Below, in pieces: positions 24,973 to 33,104 of a DNA stretch of 34,715 nt. The notes under the pieces are model-generated. The model was not told where the DNA came from. It saw nothing but the letters and a program-made list of their open reading frames with translations, and ran no database searches. The stretch lies in contig JAFGRP010000230.1 of NCBI GenBank assembly GCA_016935075.1, positions 1 to 34,715 on the forward strand, written 5' to 3'. This DNA is from Deltaproteobacteria bacterium (GTDB taxonomy: Bacteria; Desulfobacterota; Syntrophia; Syntrophales; UBA5619). Numbering within the stretch: position 1 is the first letter of the stretch; each line of letters starts with the position of its first letter. Made by a program: the position numbers and the translations under genes.

Positions 24973-26016
24973 TCACTTGCCTGCAATCGTCCATTTGTCG
25001 TTCCAGGCCTTGTGTTCCTTCAGGAATTTTGCCAGCCCCGCATGGACCGGAACGGTCGGATTGGCTTTAATGCCAGTCACCTGCATACCGATGAAGTTGC
25101 GCGCCAAGGGTCCGAATCCCGGATCGGCCTTGGCAAGGATTTCCCGCTCGGCGTAGAATTTGTTCAGCATCTTGAAGATGATCTCCCCGGGCATATCGGC
25201 GAGCACATTGTAGGCGAAGAGGAGCGGCACGCCCAGGATCGTCTTCACACCGACATCCTTGCTAAAGACCTTCTTCGCATCGATCTCCACCGGTTCAAGG
25301 TTTGCAGCGGTGAGTTTTTTCACTTCATCCGCACTGGGATTGATGATCTTGATATCGGTGCGCAGTTCGGTTTCGCGCCAGTAAGAGGGGAGTGAGCGGC
25401 CGGCGGTGGTATAAGCAACAGCGCCGACGATGGTTCCCGCATGGAGAGCGTCGCCCTGGGCGGCCCCACTGATCTGAACGTGTTTGAACTCATAGCCGAG
25501 CGCCTTGAAAATACGTATGAAATTGAGCCAGTTCATGTAACCGGCGGGGGTGAAGAATACCGGCTTGCCGCTGAAATCGCCCCAGGAGCTGTATTTACTT
25601 GCATTGGGGGCGTACACGGCCATGAACGACTCCATCGGGTATGCATACCAGGTATGCACCATATTCGCTTTACCAGCTTTGTAATCCTTGAAGCTGCCTG
25701 TGCCGGCATAGAGATCGGTCATCCCGACGTCAGCCGTGTAGCCGATCTCCGCATTGCCATCCATCGTCGCCTTCATGGCGGCGGTGGTCGACGGGTAGGG
25801 ATTGACGGTAACGGTGTATTCGCCGCCAAGAGCGTTCTCCAACACACTGGTCATTTGGGCGGCGACCTTGTAGCCATAAGAACCTGTGTCGGACGTAGCC
25901 CAGCGGATCGACTTGCGCTCTGCCGCGCAGGCCGTGCTGATCGCCGAAAAGACGAAGAATGCGGCGAGAACCGCCACGCATACCGCGAACTTGTGACCCG
26001 GTCTTGTCTTCAACAT
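24973..26016 (-). CDS. TAXI-family TRAP transporter solute-binding protein
   Basis: A 347-residue periplasmic binding protein of the TAXI (TRAP-associated extracytoplasmic immunogenic) family. A signal peptide is clear: a basic start, then AVCVAVLAAFFVFSAISTA, with likely cleavage around CAA-ERKS. The mature part has the family's early GSYGYKVAAQM segment and the later LGYEFKHVQISG segment. It captures a small organic acid for the permease encoded downstream; characterised TAXI proteins bind glutamate or related acids, but this substrate cannot be read from the sequence. Start chosen at ATG 26016, with AAAGGAGGG just upstream. A good sigma-70 promoter lies at 26082-26110. The 239-bp gap to the permease contains a stem-loop. 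Confidence 0.92.
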   Translation of the reverse strand: MLKTRPGHKFAVCVAVLAAFFVFSAISTACAAERKSIRWATSDTGSYGYKVAAQMTSVLENALGGEYTVTVNPYPSTTAAMKATMDGNAEIGYTADVGMTDLYAGTGSFKDYKAGKANMVHTWYAYPMESFMAVYAPNASKYSSWGDFSGKPVFFTPAGYMNWLNFIRIFKALGYEFKHVQISGAAQGDALHAGTIVGAVAYTTAGRSLPSYWRETELRTDIKIINPSADEVKKLTAANLEPVEIDAKKVFSKDVGVKTILGVPLLFAYNVLADMPGEIIFKMLNKFYAEREILAKADPGFGPLARNFIGMQVTGIKANPTVPVHAGLAKFLKEHKAWNDKWTIAGK

Positions 26017-26081
26017 GTTTCCCTCCTTTGAATGCATTTAAATGGAACATTCTCGATCAGAAACACCTTGCCCTTTGGATG

Positions 26082-26110
26082 AGGATACGATGGGTTGCCT
26101 GGTTTGTCAA
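26082..26110 (-). promoter_or_regulatory. Sigma-70 promoter of the TAXI-TRAP operon
   Basis: The minus strand reads TTGACA (26110-26105), 17 bp, TATCCT (26087-26082), placing the start about 60 nt before the binding protein's ATG. A second TTGACA lies 25 bp upstream (26135-26130). The 228-bp gap after sdhB therefore marks a separate transcription unit. Confidence 0.6.
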
Positions 26111-26244
26111 GAATATGCTATCGTTATGTTGTCAACACCCCCTTCGTTCCCTTCCTGCCCTGTCATTCACAGGCTGATCTTCGATTTTCGTGGAAAAAGG
26201 ATTCCGGATCGATCCCTCGATTCGCTTCCGTTTCCCCGTCCCGG

Positions 26245-27078
26245 TCACCGGTTGCCTGCCGTAAAAGACGGCGCATCAATCTTGGGCTTCCGTTCCGCAT
26301 TCGGCTGCAGGGGATGGATCCGGGCACAGGCATGCTCTTTCCCCAAATTCAAGTAATCCCGGACGAGATCCCGCTTCAGAAGCTGGATCGCCCGGGCGGG
26401 GTCCACGCCCTTGGGACAGGCGTTGGAGCACTCGCCGGCGTAATGGCAGCCGAAGACCCCGTGGCCTTTCGCCACGAGATCCTTCCGTTCCCCGCCCCCG
26501 TCGTCACGGGAGTCCGTGTTGTAACGGTAGACCTGCGTGAGGGCCATGGGGCCGGGGTACCGCCGGTCCGTCGCCATGGTGGGGCAGGCGGCCATGCAGA
26601 CCCCGCATTTGATGCAGTAGGTAAACTGCAGAAACTCCTCCAGCTGATGCGGGCTCTGGAAATATTCCGCAGACGGTTTCTCCATCTCCTCGGCGTCCTT
26701 GCGGATGATGTAGGGCTTGATCCGCTGGTGGACGCCGAACATCGGAACGAGGTCGGGCACAAGGTCCCGGATGATGTTGAAATTGGGCAGGGCCGCTACG
26801 GTCAAGGCGCTGTCCGTCAAATCCAGGGTCTGTGTGTTGCACGCGAGCGTCGGCCTGCCGTTGATGAGCATGGCGCAGGATCCGCAGACCCCCATGCGGC
26901 AGGAAAAACGGAAGGCCAGGGTCGGATCCTGCTCTTCCTTGATCAGGTGCAGGCAGTCCAGAACCGTCATGCCCTTTTCCACCTGCAGCACGTACTTCTG
27001 GATCCGGGGCTCCTCATCTGCTGCCGGATCGAACCGCCGGATGTAAAACGTAATGGGAACTTTTTGGGTCTGTTCCAT
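26245..27078 (-). CDS. sdhB: Succinate dehydrogenase/fumarate reductase iron-sulfur subunit
   Basis: A 277-residue subunit with the N-terminal [2Fe-2S] site (CRMGVCGSC followed by LAC) and two C-terminal cysteine groups (CIKCGVCMAACP and CHYAGECSNACPKGVDP) for the [4Fe-4S] and [3Fe-4S] clusters. It passes electrons between the flavoprotein and the membrane anchor. The C-terminal extension after about residue 240 (PNAERKPKID) is longer than usual and unstructured by appearance. AAGGAGGAG precedes the ATG, 9 bp after sdhD. It is the last gene of the operon order A-C-D-B. Direction of catalysis (succinate oxidation or fumarate reduction) cannot be told from sequence. Confidence 0.94.
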   Translation of the reverse strand: MEQTQKVPITFYIRRFDPAADEEPRIQKYVLQVEKGMTVLDCLHLIKEEQDPTLAFRFSCRMGVCGSCAMLINGRPTLACNTQTLDLTDSALTVAALPNFNIIRDLVPDLVPMFGVHQRIKPYIIRKDAEEMEKPSAEYFQSPHQLEEFLQFTYCIKCGVCMAACPTMATDRRYPGPMALTQVYRYNTDSRDDGGGERKDLVAKGHGVFGCHYAGECSNACPKGVDPARAIQLLKRDLVRDYLNLGKEHACARIHPLQPNAERKPKIDAPSFTAGNR

Positions 27079-27087
27079 GTCTCCTCC

Positions 27088-27462
27088 TTACAGGACTTTA
27101 CCGATCGATCTTGCGGCAATGGCGGCGTATGTCCCGATGATGAACAGAACAATCCCCGCGCACCACAGGAAATTCGTGATGAACCGCTGCCCCTTCCGCG
27201 AAGGGCCCAGCTCGAAGAGGATCGTCCTTAACCCGAAGAATCCGTGGTAGAGAACGGCGGCCAGCAGGAAGATGTACGTCACGGTGAAGAAGAGTTTTCC
27301 GCTCCGCCAGGAGACGTTCTCCCAGTCCACGGCGTCTCCAAACGCCGGGTTGAAGATGCCGAAAATGGCGTTCATATGCACCGTCATCATGTGGAGCCCG
27401 CCCAGGATGAAGATGACGATGCCCGCGATGATAAACCAGACCCAGCTATATGTTTCACGCAT
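27088..27462 (-). CDS. sdhD: Succinate dehydrogenase/fumarate reductase membrane anchor subunit D
   Basis: A 124-residue membrane protein with three hydrophobic helices (about residues 7-30, 57-77 and 96-117). Histidines in helix 1 (GLHMMTVHM) and helix 2 (VLYHGFFGLR) are candidates for heme b or quinone binding. Together with the next subunit upstream it forms the membrane anchor. AAGGGGGT precedes the ATG, 12 bp after sdhC. The family is recognisable mainly by its place between sdhC and sdhB and by HGFFGLR. Confidence 0.85.
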   Translation of the reverse strand: MRETYSWVWFIIAGIVIFILGGLHMMTVHMNAIFGIFNPAFGDAVDWENVSWRSGKLFFTVTYIFLLAAVLYHGFFGLRTILFELGPSRKGQRFITNFLWCAGIVLFIIGTYAAIAARSIGKVL

Positions 27463-27474
27463 GTCGCACCCCCT

Positions 27475-27918
27475 TCAATGCAGGACAAAGATGTTCATGC
27501 CCCCCGCCAGAATAACCACGGCGGCGATGACCATGACGACGATCATGAGGGGCCTTTGCACGTTCAGGGAGGACCGGTACGGGTAAACCGGCTCCTCGGC
27601 TTTTCCCACGGCGAAGGCGAAACCGAGCTCGATGAGGATGAGCCGGAGGCCGTTGAGGGCATGGAAGGCGAACCCACAGTATAGGACGAACTCTCCGAAT
27701 TTAAACACGGGGTGTTCGAGAACATCCATGGCTGTATTCCAGCTTTCCGGTCCGAAGATCCGGACGGAGCTTTCGAAGATATGCATCATGAAAAAAAGCA
27801 GAATCCCCAGTCCGGCGACCCGGTGAACGATGTAGAGGTAGCGCTCGACCCCCCAGCGGCCGCCGCCGAGCCAGCCGATGATGCCCAAATGATTGTCGAA
27901 TTGTATAGTCTCTCTCAT
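27475..27918 (-). CDS. sdhC: Succinate dehydrogenase/fumarate reductase cytochrome b subunit C
   Basis: A 147-residue cytochrome b subunit with three transmembrane helices. HRVAGLGILLFFMMHIFESS in helix 1 and AFHALNGLRLI in helix 2 carry the family's heme-ligand histidines and the HxxxGxR pattern of quinone-reactive SdhC. Start chosen at ATG 27918 (MRETIQFD), with AAAGGAGGG 4 nt upstream; the frame extends to 27945 into a repeat element. The SD lies 4 nt downstream of a 121-bp palindromic repeat that fills the whole gap to the sdhA stop codon. Confidence 0.88.
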   Translation of the reverse strand: MRETIQFDNHLGIIGWLGGGRWGVERYLYIVHRVAGLGILLFFMMHIFESSVRIFGPESWNTAMDVLEHPVFKFGEFVLYCGFAFHALNGLRLILIELGFAFAVGKAEEPVYPYRSSLNVQRPLMIVVMVIAAVVILAGGMNIFVLH

Positions 27919-27935
27919 CGATCCCTCCTTTTGCA

Positions 27936-28056
27936 GGCTGTTCAAAAATGGCCGGATGCAAGGCCCCCGAAATCCTGAGCCGTGAGGCGTACTGTTCGCG
28001 TACGTTGAACGGCGAAGGATGAGGGAAACGCCGCAGATGGGCGTTTTTCAACAGCC
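27936..28056. repeat. Palindromic intercistronic repeat, copy 1 (121 bp)
   Basis: Two 57-nt arms, imperfect inverted repeats of each other, flank a 7-nt loop. Ends are GGCTGTT and AACAGCC; the innermost stem is CGTAC / GTACG around TGTTCGC. The outer end supplies the last base of the sdhA stop codon (TAG at 28058-28056), and the other end is 4 nt from the sdhC Shine-Dalgarno. Same orientation as copy 2. Confidence 0.9.
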
Positions 28057-29807
28057 TAATATTTCCGTTCTACCGGTTTCCAGTGTGTAATGGTCACCGG
28101 CTTGTAACTGAGCACGGGCCCCTCCCGGGTATAGCCGACGAGGGTGTGCTTCAGCCAGTTGTCGTCATCCCGGATCGTAAAGTCCCTCCGGGAATGGGCT
28201 CCCCGGGACTCCTGCCGGGCCAGGGCTGCTGTGACAAGGGCCTCGGCGAGATCGAGGAGGTTTTCGATCTCCAGGACATTGACGAGGTTCGTGTTGTAGA
28301 TCCCGCTCTGGTCCGCAACGGAGACACCGGCAAAGCGTTTTTTGAGGGCCTGGACGTGCTTCAAACCTTCCGCCATGCCAGCGGCATCGCGGAAAACCCC
28401 TGCGGACTTGTCCATCGCCTCGCGGAGTTCCTTTTTGATGGCGTAGGGATCTTCCCCGCCCTTCCGCTCGCACAGTCCAAAGATCCGCTCCCTCTCTGCG
28501 TCGATGGCGTCCGCCGGCAGTTTTTGCAGGGGCGGGTCCGACCGGAGGAACTTCACAATTGCTTCCCCGGCGATGCCCCCCCACACAAGGCATTCCGCAG
28601 TGGAATTGCAACCGAGACGATTGGCCCCGTGCAAAGAGTGGCAGGCAACCTCCCCTGCCGCCCAAACCCCGCGCATGGCGGTGGCGCCGTTGATGTCCGC
28701 TTCGATCCCGCCCATGGAGTAATGGGCAACCGGCCGCACGGGAATCGGCGTGAAAATCGGATCCAGGGCCAGGAACTTCATGCAAACTTCCCGGATCAGG
28801 GGAAGGGCATGATTGATCTTTTCCGCCCCGAGGTGCGTCAGATCCAGGTGGACGTAATCCAAACCGCCAGGGCCGGTAAAACCACGGCCTTCCAGGATCT
28901 CGGTCATTTCGGACCGCGAGACGATATCGCGCGGCGCCAGTTCCATGAATTTTGCGGCATATTTCTCCATAAGGCGATGGCCTTCGGAATTTCTCAGATA
29001 TCCGCCTTCGCCCCGGCAAGCCTCCGTCATCAGAATGCCCGAAGGGACCAGACCGGTGGGGTGAAACTGCAGAAATTCGGGATCTTCCAGATGAAGACCG
29101 GCCCGGTATGCGATCGCCTGGCCATCGCCGCTGACGGTCTGCGAATAGGTCGTGAACCCGTACAGCGTGCCCAGCCCGCCGGAGGCGATGAGCATCGCCT
29201 TGGCCCGCAGCATCATGAATTTCCCCGTGGGCATGAAAATCCCCGCCAGCCCGCAGAACGCGCCGTTTTCGACCAGGATGGCCGTCGCGAAAAATTCATC
29301 GTACCGGGAAAAATTCTGATACTGCATCAAGGTGTCATAAAGGGTCTGGACCTCGAAGAAACCGGTCCTGTCCGCCGCCATCGTGGCCCTGGGAAAGCTG
29401 TGTCCGCCGAAGGGACGCTGCTGGATACGGCCATCGGGGCGTCTCGACCAAGGCATTCCCCAGTGATCCAGTTGCAGAATCTCTTTCGGACTGGTTTCCA
29501 CAAAACGATCCACGACATCCTGGTCCGCGAGAAAATCGGCGCCTTTCACCGTGTCCCAGGAATGCAGATCCAGATTGTCGCCGTCTTCTTCCCGCATAAC
29601 GGCCGCCGTGCCGCCTTCCGCACAGACGGAATGGGGACGCTGAATCTGGACTTTTGAAACAAGCCCGATATTGATGGTGTCTTTGGATTTGCGTGCGATC
29701 TCGACCGCCGCACGCAGTCCCGCAAGCCCTGTTCCAAAAATCAACACATCATGTGCGACCACTTCCATTGCCCTGCCGCCATACCCTGAAGTTTTCATAT
29801 TTCTCAT
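28056..29807 (-). CDS. sdhA: Succinate dehydrogenase/fumarate reductase flavoprotein subunit
   Basis: A protein of up to 583 residues with the FAD dinucleotide loop GTGLAGLRAA near the start and the active-site landmarks of the SdhA/FrdA family: HSVCAEGGTAAV (His for covalent FAD is in this HSxxAxGG region), QFHPTGLVPSG, RGEGGYLRNSEG, RPVAHYSMGGIE and HGANRLGCNS. It interconverts succinate and fumarate at the cytoplasmic face. The start is uncertain: ATG 29807 lacks a clear SD, while ATG 29768 (MEVVAHDVLIFG) fits the family's usual N-terminus and has a weak GGCAGGG. It lies 17 bp after the fumarase beta gene. The stop codon's last base belongs to the repeat at 27936-28056. Confidence 0.93.
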   Translation of the reverse strand: MRNMKTSGYGGRAMEVVAHDVLIFGTGLAGLRAAVEIARKSKDTINIGLVSKVQIQRPHSVCAEGGTAAVMREEDGDNLDLHSWDTVKGADFLADQDVVDRFVETSPKEILQLDHWGMPWSRRPDGRIQQRPFGGHSFPRATMAADRTGFFEVQTLYDTLMQYQNFSRYDEFFATAILVENGAFCGLAGIFMPTGKFMMLRAKAMLIASGGLGTLYGFTTYSQTVSGDGQAIAYRAGLHLEDPEFLQFHPTGLVPSGILMTEACRGEGGYLRNSEGHRLMEKYAAKFMELAPRDIVSRSEMTEILEGRGFTGPGGLDYVHLDLTHLGAEKINHALPLIREVCMKFLALDPIFTPIPVRPVAHYSMGGIEADINGATAMRGVWAAGEVACHSLHGANRLGCNSTAECLVWGGIAGEAIVKFLRSDPPLQKLPADAIDAERERIFGLCERKGGEDPYAIKKELREAMDKSAGVFRDAAGMAEGLKHVQALKKRFAGVSVADQSGIYNTNLVNVLEIENLLDLAEALVTAALARQESRGAHSRRDFTIRDDDNWLKHTLVGYTREGPVLSYKPVTITHWKPVERKY

Positions 29808-29824
29808 CCCAATTAAGGTACCTT

Positions 29825-30382
29825 TCAGTCTTTCCGGTATTGCTTTGCGCCCTCGACATACAGATCGTTGCCCTTCGTATCGTTGATCACAACCACCGGA
29901 AAATCCTCTACTTCCAGTCTATGGATGGCCTCGGGCCCGAGGTCTTCATACGCAACCACTTGCGCCTTCTTGATGCTCTTTGCGAGCACCGCCCCGGCGC
30001 CGCCGGTGGCTCCAAAGTAAACCGCCTTGTTTTTTTTCATCGCCTGGATGACTTCGGGCGCCCGATTCCCCTTGCCGATCATCCCCCGCATGCCGATCTC
30101 CATCAGCCTGGGGGCGTAGGCATCCATCCGGTAGCTCGTCGTCGGTCCCGCGGAGCCGATCGGCTTGCCGGGCCTGGCAGGCGCCGGTCCCACGTAGTAA
30201 ATGACCTGTCCGCGGATATCCACGGGGAGTTCCTTCCCCTGATTCAGAAGATCGATCATCCGTTTGTGGGCCGCGTCTCTGCCCGTGTAAATGACGCCGC
30301 TGATCAGGACCTTGTCGCCGATTTGCAATCGATCGACATCTTCCTCGGTCAAGGGGGTCTTCAGTCGAATTGCGTTTGCCAT
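29825..30382 (-). CDS. Fumarate hydratase class I, beta subunit
   Basis: A 185-residue C-terminal-type subunit of the two-subunit, oxygen-sensitive class I fumarase (fumarate to L-malate). Family segments include GDKVLISGVIYTGRDAAHKR, YYVGPAPARPGKPIGSAGPT and YFGATGGAGAVLAKSIK. AAGGAGG precedes the ATG. In many anaerobes alpha and beta genes are adjacent or overlap; here a 122-bp palindromic repeat is wedged between them and its end is 7 nt from this gene's SD. Confidence 0.92.
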   Translation of the reverse strand: MANAIRLKTPLTEEDVDRLQIGDKVLISGVIYTGRDAAHKRMIDLLNQGKELPVDIRGQVIYYVGPAPARPGKPIGSAGPTTSYRMDAYAPRLMEIGMRGMIGKGNRAPEVIQAMKKNKAVYFGATGGAGAVLAKSIKKAQVVAYEDLGPEAIHRLEVEDFPVVVINDTKGNDLYVEGAKQYRKD

Positions 30383-30406
30383 AGTGCCCTTCCTCCTTTA
30401 TTTCCA

Positions 30407-30528
30407 GGCTGTTCAAAAAGGCCCGGATGCAAGGCCCCCGAAATCCTGAGCCGTGAGGCGTACTTTTTATGGTACGTTGAACGGCGAAGGATGAGGGAAA
30501 CGCCGCAGACGGGCGTTTTTCAATAGCC
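30407..30528. repeat. Palindromic intercistronic repeat, copy 2 (122 bp)
   Basis: Same 57-nt arms as copy 1 with a different 8-nt loop, TTTTTATG, between the conserved CGTAC / GTACG stem. One end has a single base change (AATAGCC). It starts 2 nt after the fumarase alpha stop codon and ends 7 nt before the fumarase beta Shine-Dalgarno. Confidence 0.9.
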
Positions 30529-30530
30529 TG

Positions 30531-31370
30531 TTAGATCGTCGCTTCCTTGTGCCGGTTAGCATGACACTGCACGTTGACGGCCAGCGGCAGGCTGGCGATA
30601 TGACAGGGTTCCACCTCAAAAAAGACGTCCAGCGCCGTCGTATTGCCACCGTAACCCATGGGACCGATCCCGAGTTTGTTGATCCTCTCCAAAACCTCCC
30701 GTTCCATCGCGGCAATTTCCGGGTCGGGATTCCGCTGCCCCACTTTCCGCAACAGGGCTTTCTTGGCCAGCATGGCCGTCCTCTCGAACGTGCCCCCGAT
30801 GCCGACGCCTACAATTGTCGGAGGGCAGGGGTTGGAACCGGATTCCTTCATGCGGTTGACGATGAACTCCTTGATGCCTTCAGCGCCCGCCGAAGGCGCC
30901 AGCATGTGGACGCGGCTCATATTCTCCGCGCCCCCTCCCTTCGGAACAGCCATGATTCTGATTTGGTCGCCGGGAACGATATCATAATGGATGATCGCAG
31001 GGGTATTGTCCCCGGTGTTCTTTCGGGTAAAGGGATCGCAGGCCGACTTTCTCAGGTATCCCTCTTTGTACCCCTGCCGCACGCCCTCGTTGATGGCGTC
31101 TCTCAGATCCCCCCCGACCACATGGACATCCTGACCCATATCGACGAATACGACGGCCAGTCCCGTATCCTGGCAAATGGGGTATTCACCCTGCGCTGCG
31201 ATGGCGACGTTCTCCTTCAACTCCTTGAGCACTTCCCGCGCAACGGGGGACTCATCGCTCTGAATCCTCCGGTCGAATTCGTCAACAATATCCTGGCCCA
31301 GATGATAATTGGCGTCAATCAAGAGCTCCCTGACCGTTTGGATAATCTTGTCCGCCTGGATCTCCCTCAT
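30531..31370 (-). CDS. Fumarate hydratase class I, alpha subunit
   Basis: A 279-residue N-terminal-type subunit of class I fumarase, which carries the [4Fe-4S] cluster. Cysteines sit in the family motifs YPICQDTGLAVVF, SACDPFTRKN and GSNPCPPTIVGVG, which are the three expected cluster ligands. GGTFERTAMLAKKALLR and GPMGYGGNTTALDV also match the family. GAAAGGGGGG precedes the ATG. It lies 18 bp after the malic enzyme stop, so the two are probably co-transcribed. The cluster makes it oxygen-sensitive, in line with an anaerobic host. Confidence 0.94.
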   Translation of the reverse strand: MREIQADKIIQTVRELLIDANYHLGQDIVDEFDRRIQSDESPVAREVLKELKENVAIAAQGEYPICQDTGLAVVFVDMGQDVHVVGGDLRDAINEGVRQGYKEGYLRKSACDPFTRKNTGDNTPAIIHYDIVPGDQIRIMAVPKGGGAENMSRVHMLAPSAGAEGIKEFIVNRMKESGSNPCPPTIVGVGIGGTFERTAMLAKKALLRKVGQRNPDPEIAAMEREVLERINKLGIGPMGYGGNTTALDVFFEVEPCHIASLPLAVNVQCHANRHKEATI

Positions 31371-31388
31371 GCGTGCCCCCCTTTCTCC

Positions 31389-32846
31389 CTATTTCTTCAC
31401 CTGTTCAATGGCCCGTTTCAGGGCGTTCCGGAGCATGCCGATAGGCGGTTTCCGGATGTACCCCTCCTTCATGAGGTGTTGAATCATGTCGCGGGATTCC
31501 TTGATGTCCTTCTCGGCCTTCTTGAAGGCCTCCTTGGCCGTCATCTTCACCCGGGCCACGCCGTCTTTGATGGCCTGCATGGCCACGTCACTGGCCTCCT
31601 GGGGAAAAACCGCCCATTCGTCCATCTTGGGCATGATGTTGTCCGGATTGATGCCCCGTTTCTCCGCGGACTTGGCCATGGAGTAAGCGGCAGCGATGGC
31701 CATGGTGTCCGTAATTTTCGACGCCTTGGCGATGAGGGCGCCTTTGAGGATACCCGGGAAGCCCATTGAGTTGTTCACCTGGTTGGGGAAGTCCCCTCGG
31801 CCTGTTGCCGTGATGTAGGCGCCGGCTTCTTTTGCCGCGTAAGGATAGATCTCCGGCACGGGATTCGCACAGGCAAAGACGATGGCCTTCTTTGCCATGG
31901 AGCTCACCCAGGCGGGCTTGATCACGTCCGGTCCCGGGGTGGAGACGGCAATCAGCACATCGGCCCCCTTCATGGCCGCATCGATGGAATTGACCTTATT
32001 CGGGTTCGTGGCCTTGCAGATCTCCCACTTCCGGTAGAACCGCTTGTCCGCCTGGATGTCCTTGCGGCCCTTGTGGAGCCCGCCTTTGGAATCGCAGACG
32101 ATGACCTTTTCCGGATCCGCTCCGGCCTGGAGGAGCAGGCGGATGATCGTCGCGTTTGCGGCCCCGGCGCCGAACATGGCAAGCCGGACGTCCTTCAGCT
32201 CCTTGCCCGCCACCTTGAGGGCGTTGATGAGTCCCGCCAGGGTTACGGAACCGGTCCCCTGGGCGTCGTCGTGCCAGACCGGGATCTGGCAGGCATCGCG
32301 CAGGGTGTCGAGCACCTTGTAGCAGTTGGGCTGGGAAATGTCCTCCAGGTTCACGGCGCCGAAACTGTGCTGAACCATTTTCACGAAATCAATGATTTTA
32401 TCCGGATCGTTCTCCCCTTTTTTGTTGCGGCTGTCCACGCACAGGGCGATGCAGTCCATCCCGCCCAGGTATTTCATGAGGAAGGCCTTGCCTTCCATGA
32501 CGCCGAGACCGCCCGGAGGCGTCACGTTGCCGTCCCCGAGGACCCGGGTGGAGTCGCTCACGACGGCCACGAGGTTCCCGCGGTTGGACAGCTCAAACGA
32601 GGCGTCGTTGTGGTCCCGGATGGTTGTGGAGATCTTGGATACTCCGGGGGTGTACCAGACGTTAAACCAGTTGAACCCGTAAACGCCGGCCTTGGGGATG
32701 GTCATCATCTTGCCGCCATAGAATTTATGGGCATCATAGGCCAGCTCCTTCAGAAACAGGGTCTGCCCCTTGGCGATCTGCGCTTCCGTAAAATTCTTCG
32801 GGAAGGCTTTCCGTAAATCGGTCAGTGCAAAATCAATCTTAGCCAT
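31389..32846 (-). CDS. NAD(P)-dependent malic enzyme (oxaloacetate-decarboxylating type)
   Basis: A 485-residue malic enzyme, which oxidises and decarboxylates malate to pyruvate. Landmarks are YTPGVS, SNRGNLVAVVSDSTRVLG, the acidic metal-binding segment PVWHDDAQGTG, and the dinucleotide loop FGAGAANATI. It lacks the C-terminal phosphotransacetylase-like domain of MaeB; instead it ends in a Lys/Glu-rich helix (about residues 420-485). Start chosen at ATG 32846 (MAKIDFAL), after GGAGAGGAG; the open frame begins at 32879 in a GA-rich leader. Cofactor preference cannot be set by eye. With fumarase and succinate dehydrogenase it links succinate to pyruvate. Confidence 0.92.
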   Translation of the reverse strand: MAKIDFALTDLRKAFPKNFTEAQIAKGQTLFLKELAYDAHKFYGGKMMTIPKAGVYGFNWFNVWYTPGVSKISTTIRDHNDASFELSNRGNLVAVVSDSTRVLGDGNVTPPGGLGVMEGKAFLMKYLGGMDCIALCVDSRNKKGENDPDKIIDFVKMVQHSFGAVNLEDISQPNCYKVLDTLRDACQIPVWHDDAQGTGSVTLAGLINALKVAGKELKDVRLAMFGAGAANATIIRLLLQAGADPEKVIVCDSKGGLHKGRKDIQADKRFYRKWEICKATNPNKVNSIDAAMKGADVLIAVSTPGPDVIKPAWVSSMAKKAIVFACANPVPEIYPYAAKEAGAYITATGRGDFPNQVNNSMGFPGILKGALIAKASKITDTMAIAAAYSMAKSAEKRGINPDNIMPKMDEWAVFPQEASDVAMQAIKDGVARVKMTAKEAFKKAEKDIKESRDMIQHLMKEGYIRKPPIGMLRNALKRAIEQVKK

Positions 32847-32944
32847 ACACTCTCCTCTCCTTTCTCTCTCTCTTTTCAATATTTAGGATTCAACGAACAT
32901 TCCGTTGCGTCAGGGAAAACCCGCCTTGAAAAAACTATAATTTA

Positions 32945-32961
32945 CTATCCCAATCTATCCC
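32945..32961. repeat. Tandem CTATCCC boxes upstream of malic enzyme
   Basis: CTATCCC occurs at 32945-32951 and 32955-32961, exactly one helical turn (10 bp) apart, about 100 bp upstream of the malic enzyme ATG and next to an AT-rich segment containing TATAGT on the minus strand. Possible operator; no protein is suggested. Confidence 0.3.
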
Positions 32962-33104
32962 ATAAAGGCAAGAAAAAAAATGGGGAAAAACACGCTTCTG
33001 CACAACTCTTCGGCGTCGGGTAGAAAACCTTTGCAGCACGGGGGGTTGCGGCGGTCCACCGGATCACCCTTGTCTGATTCAAGAACCTTTTGGAAACGCG
33101 CGCC

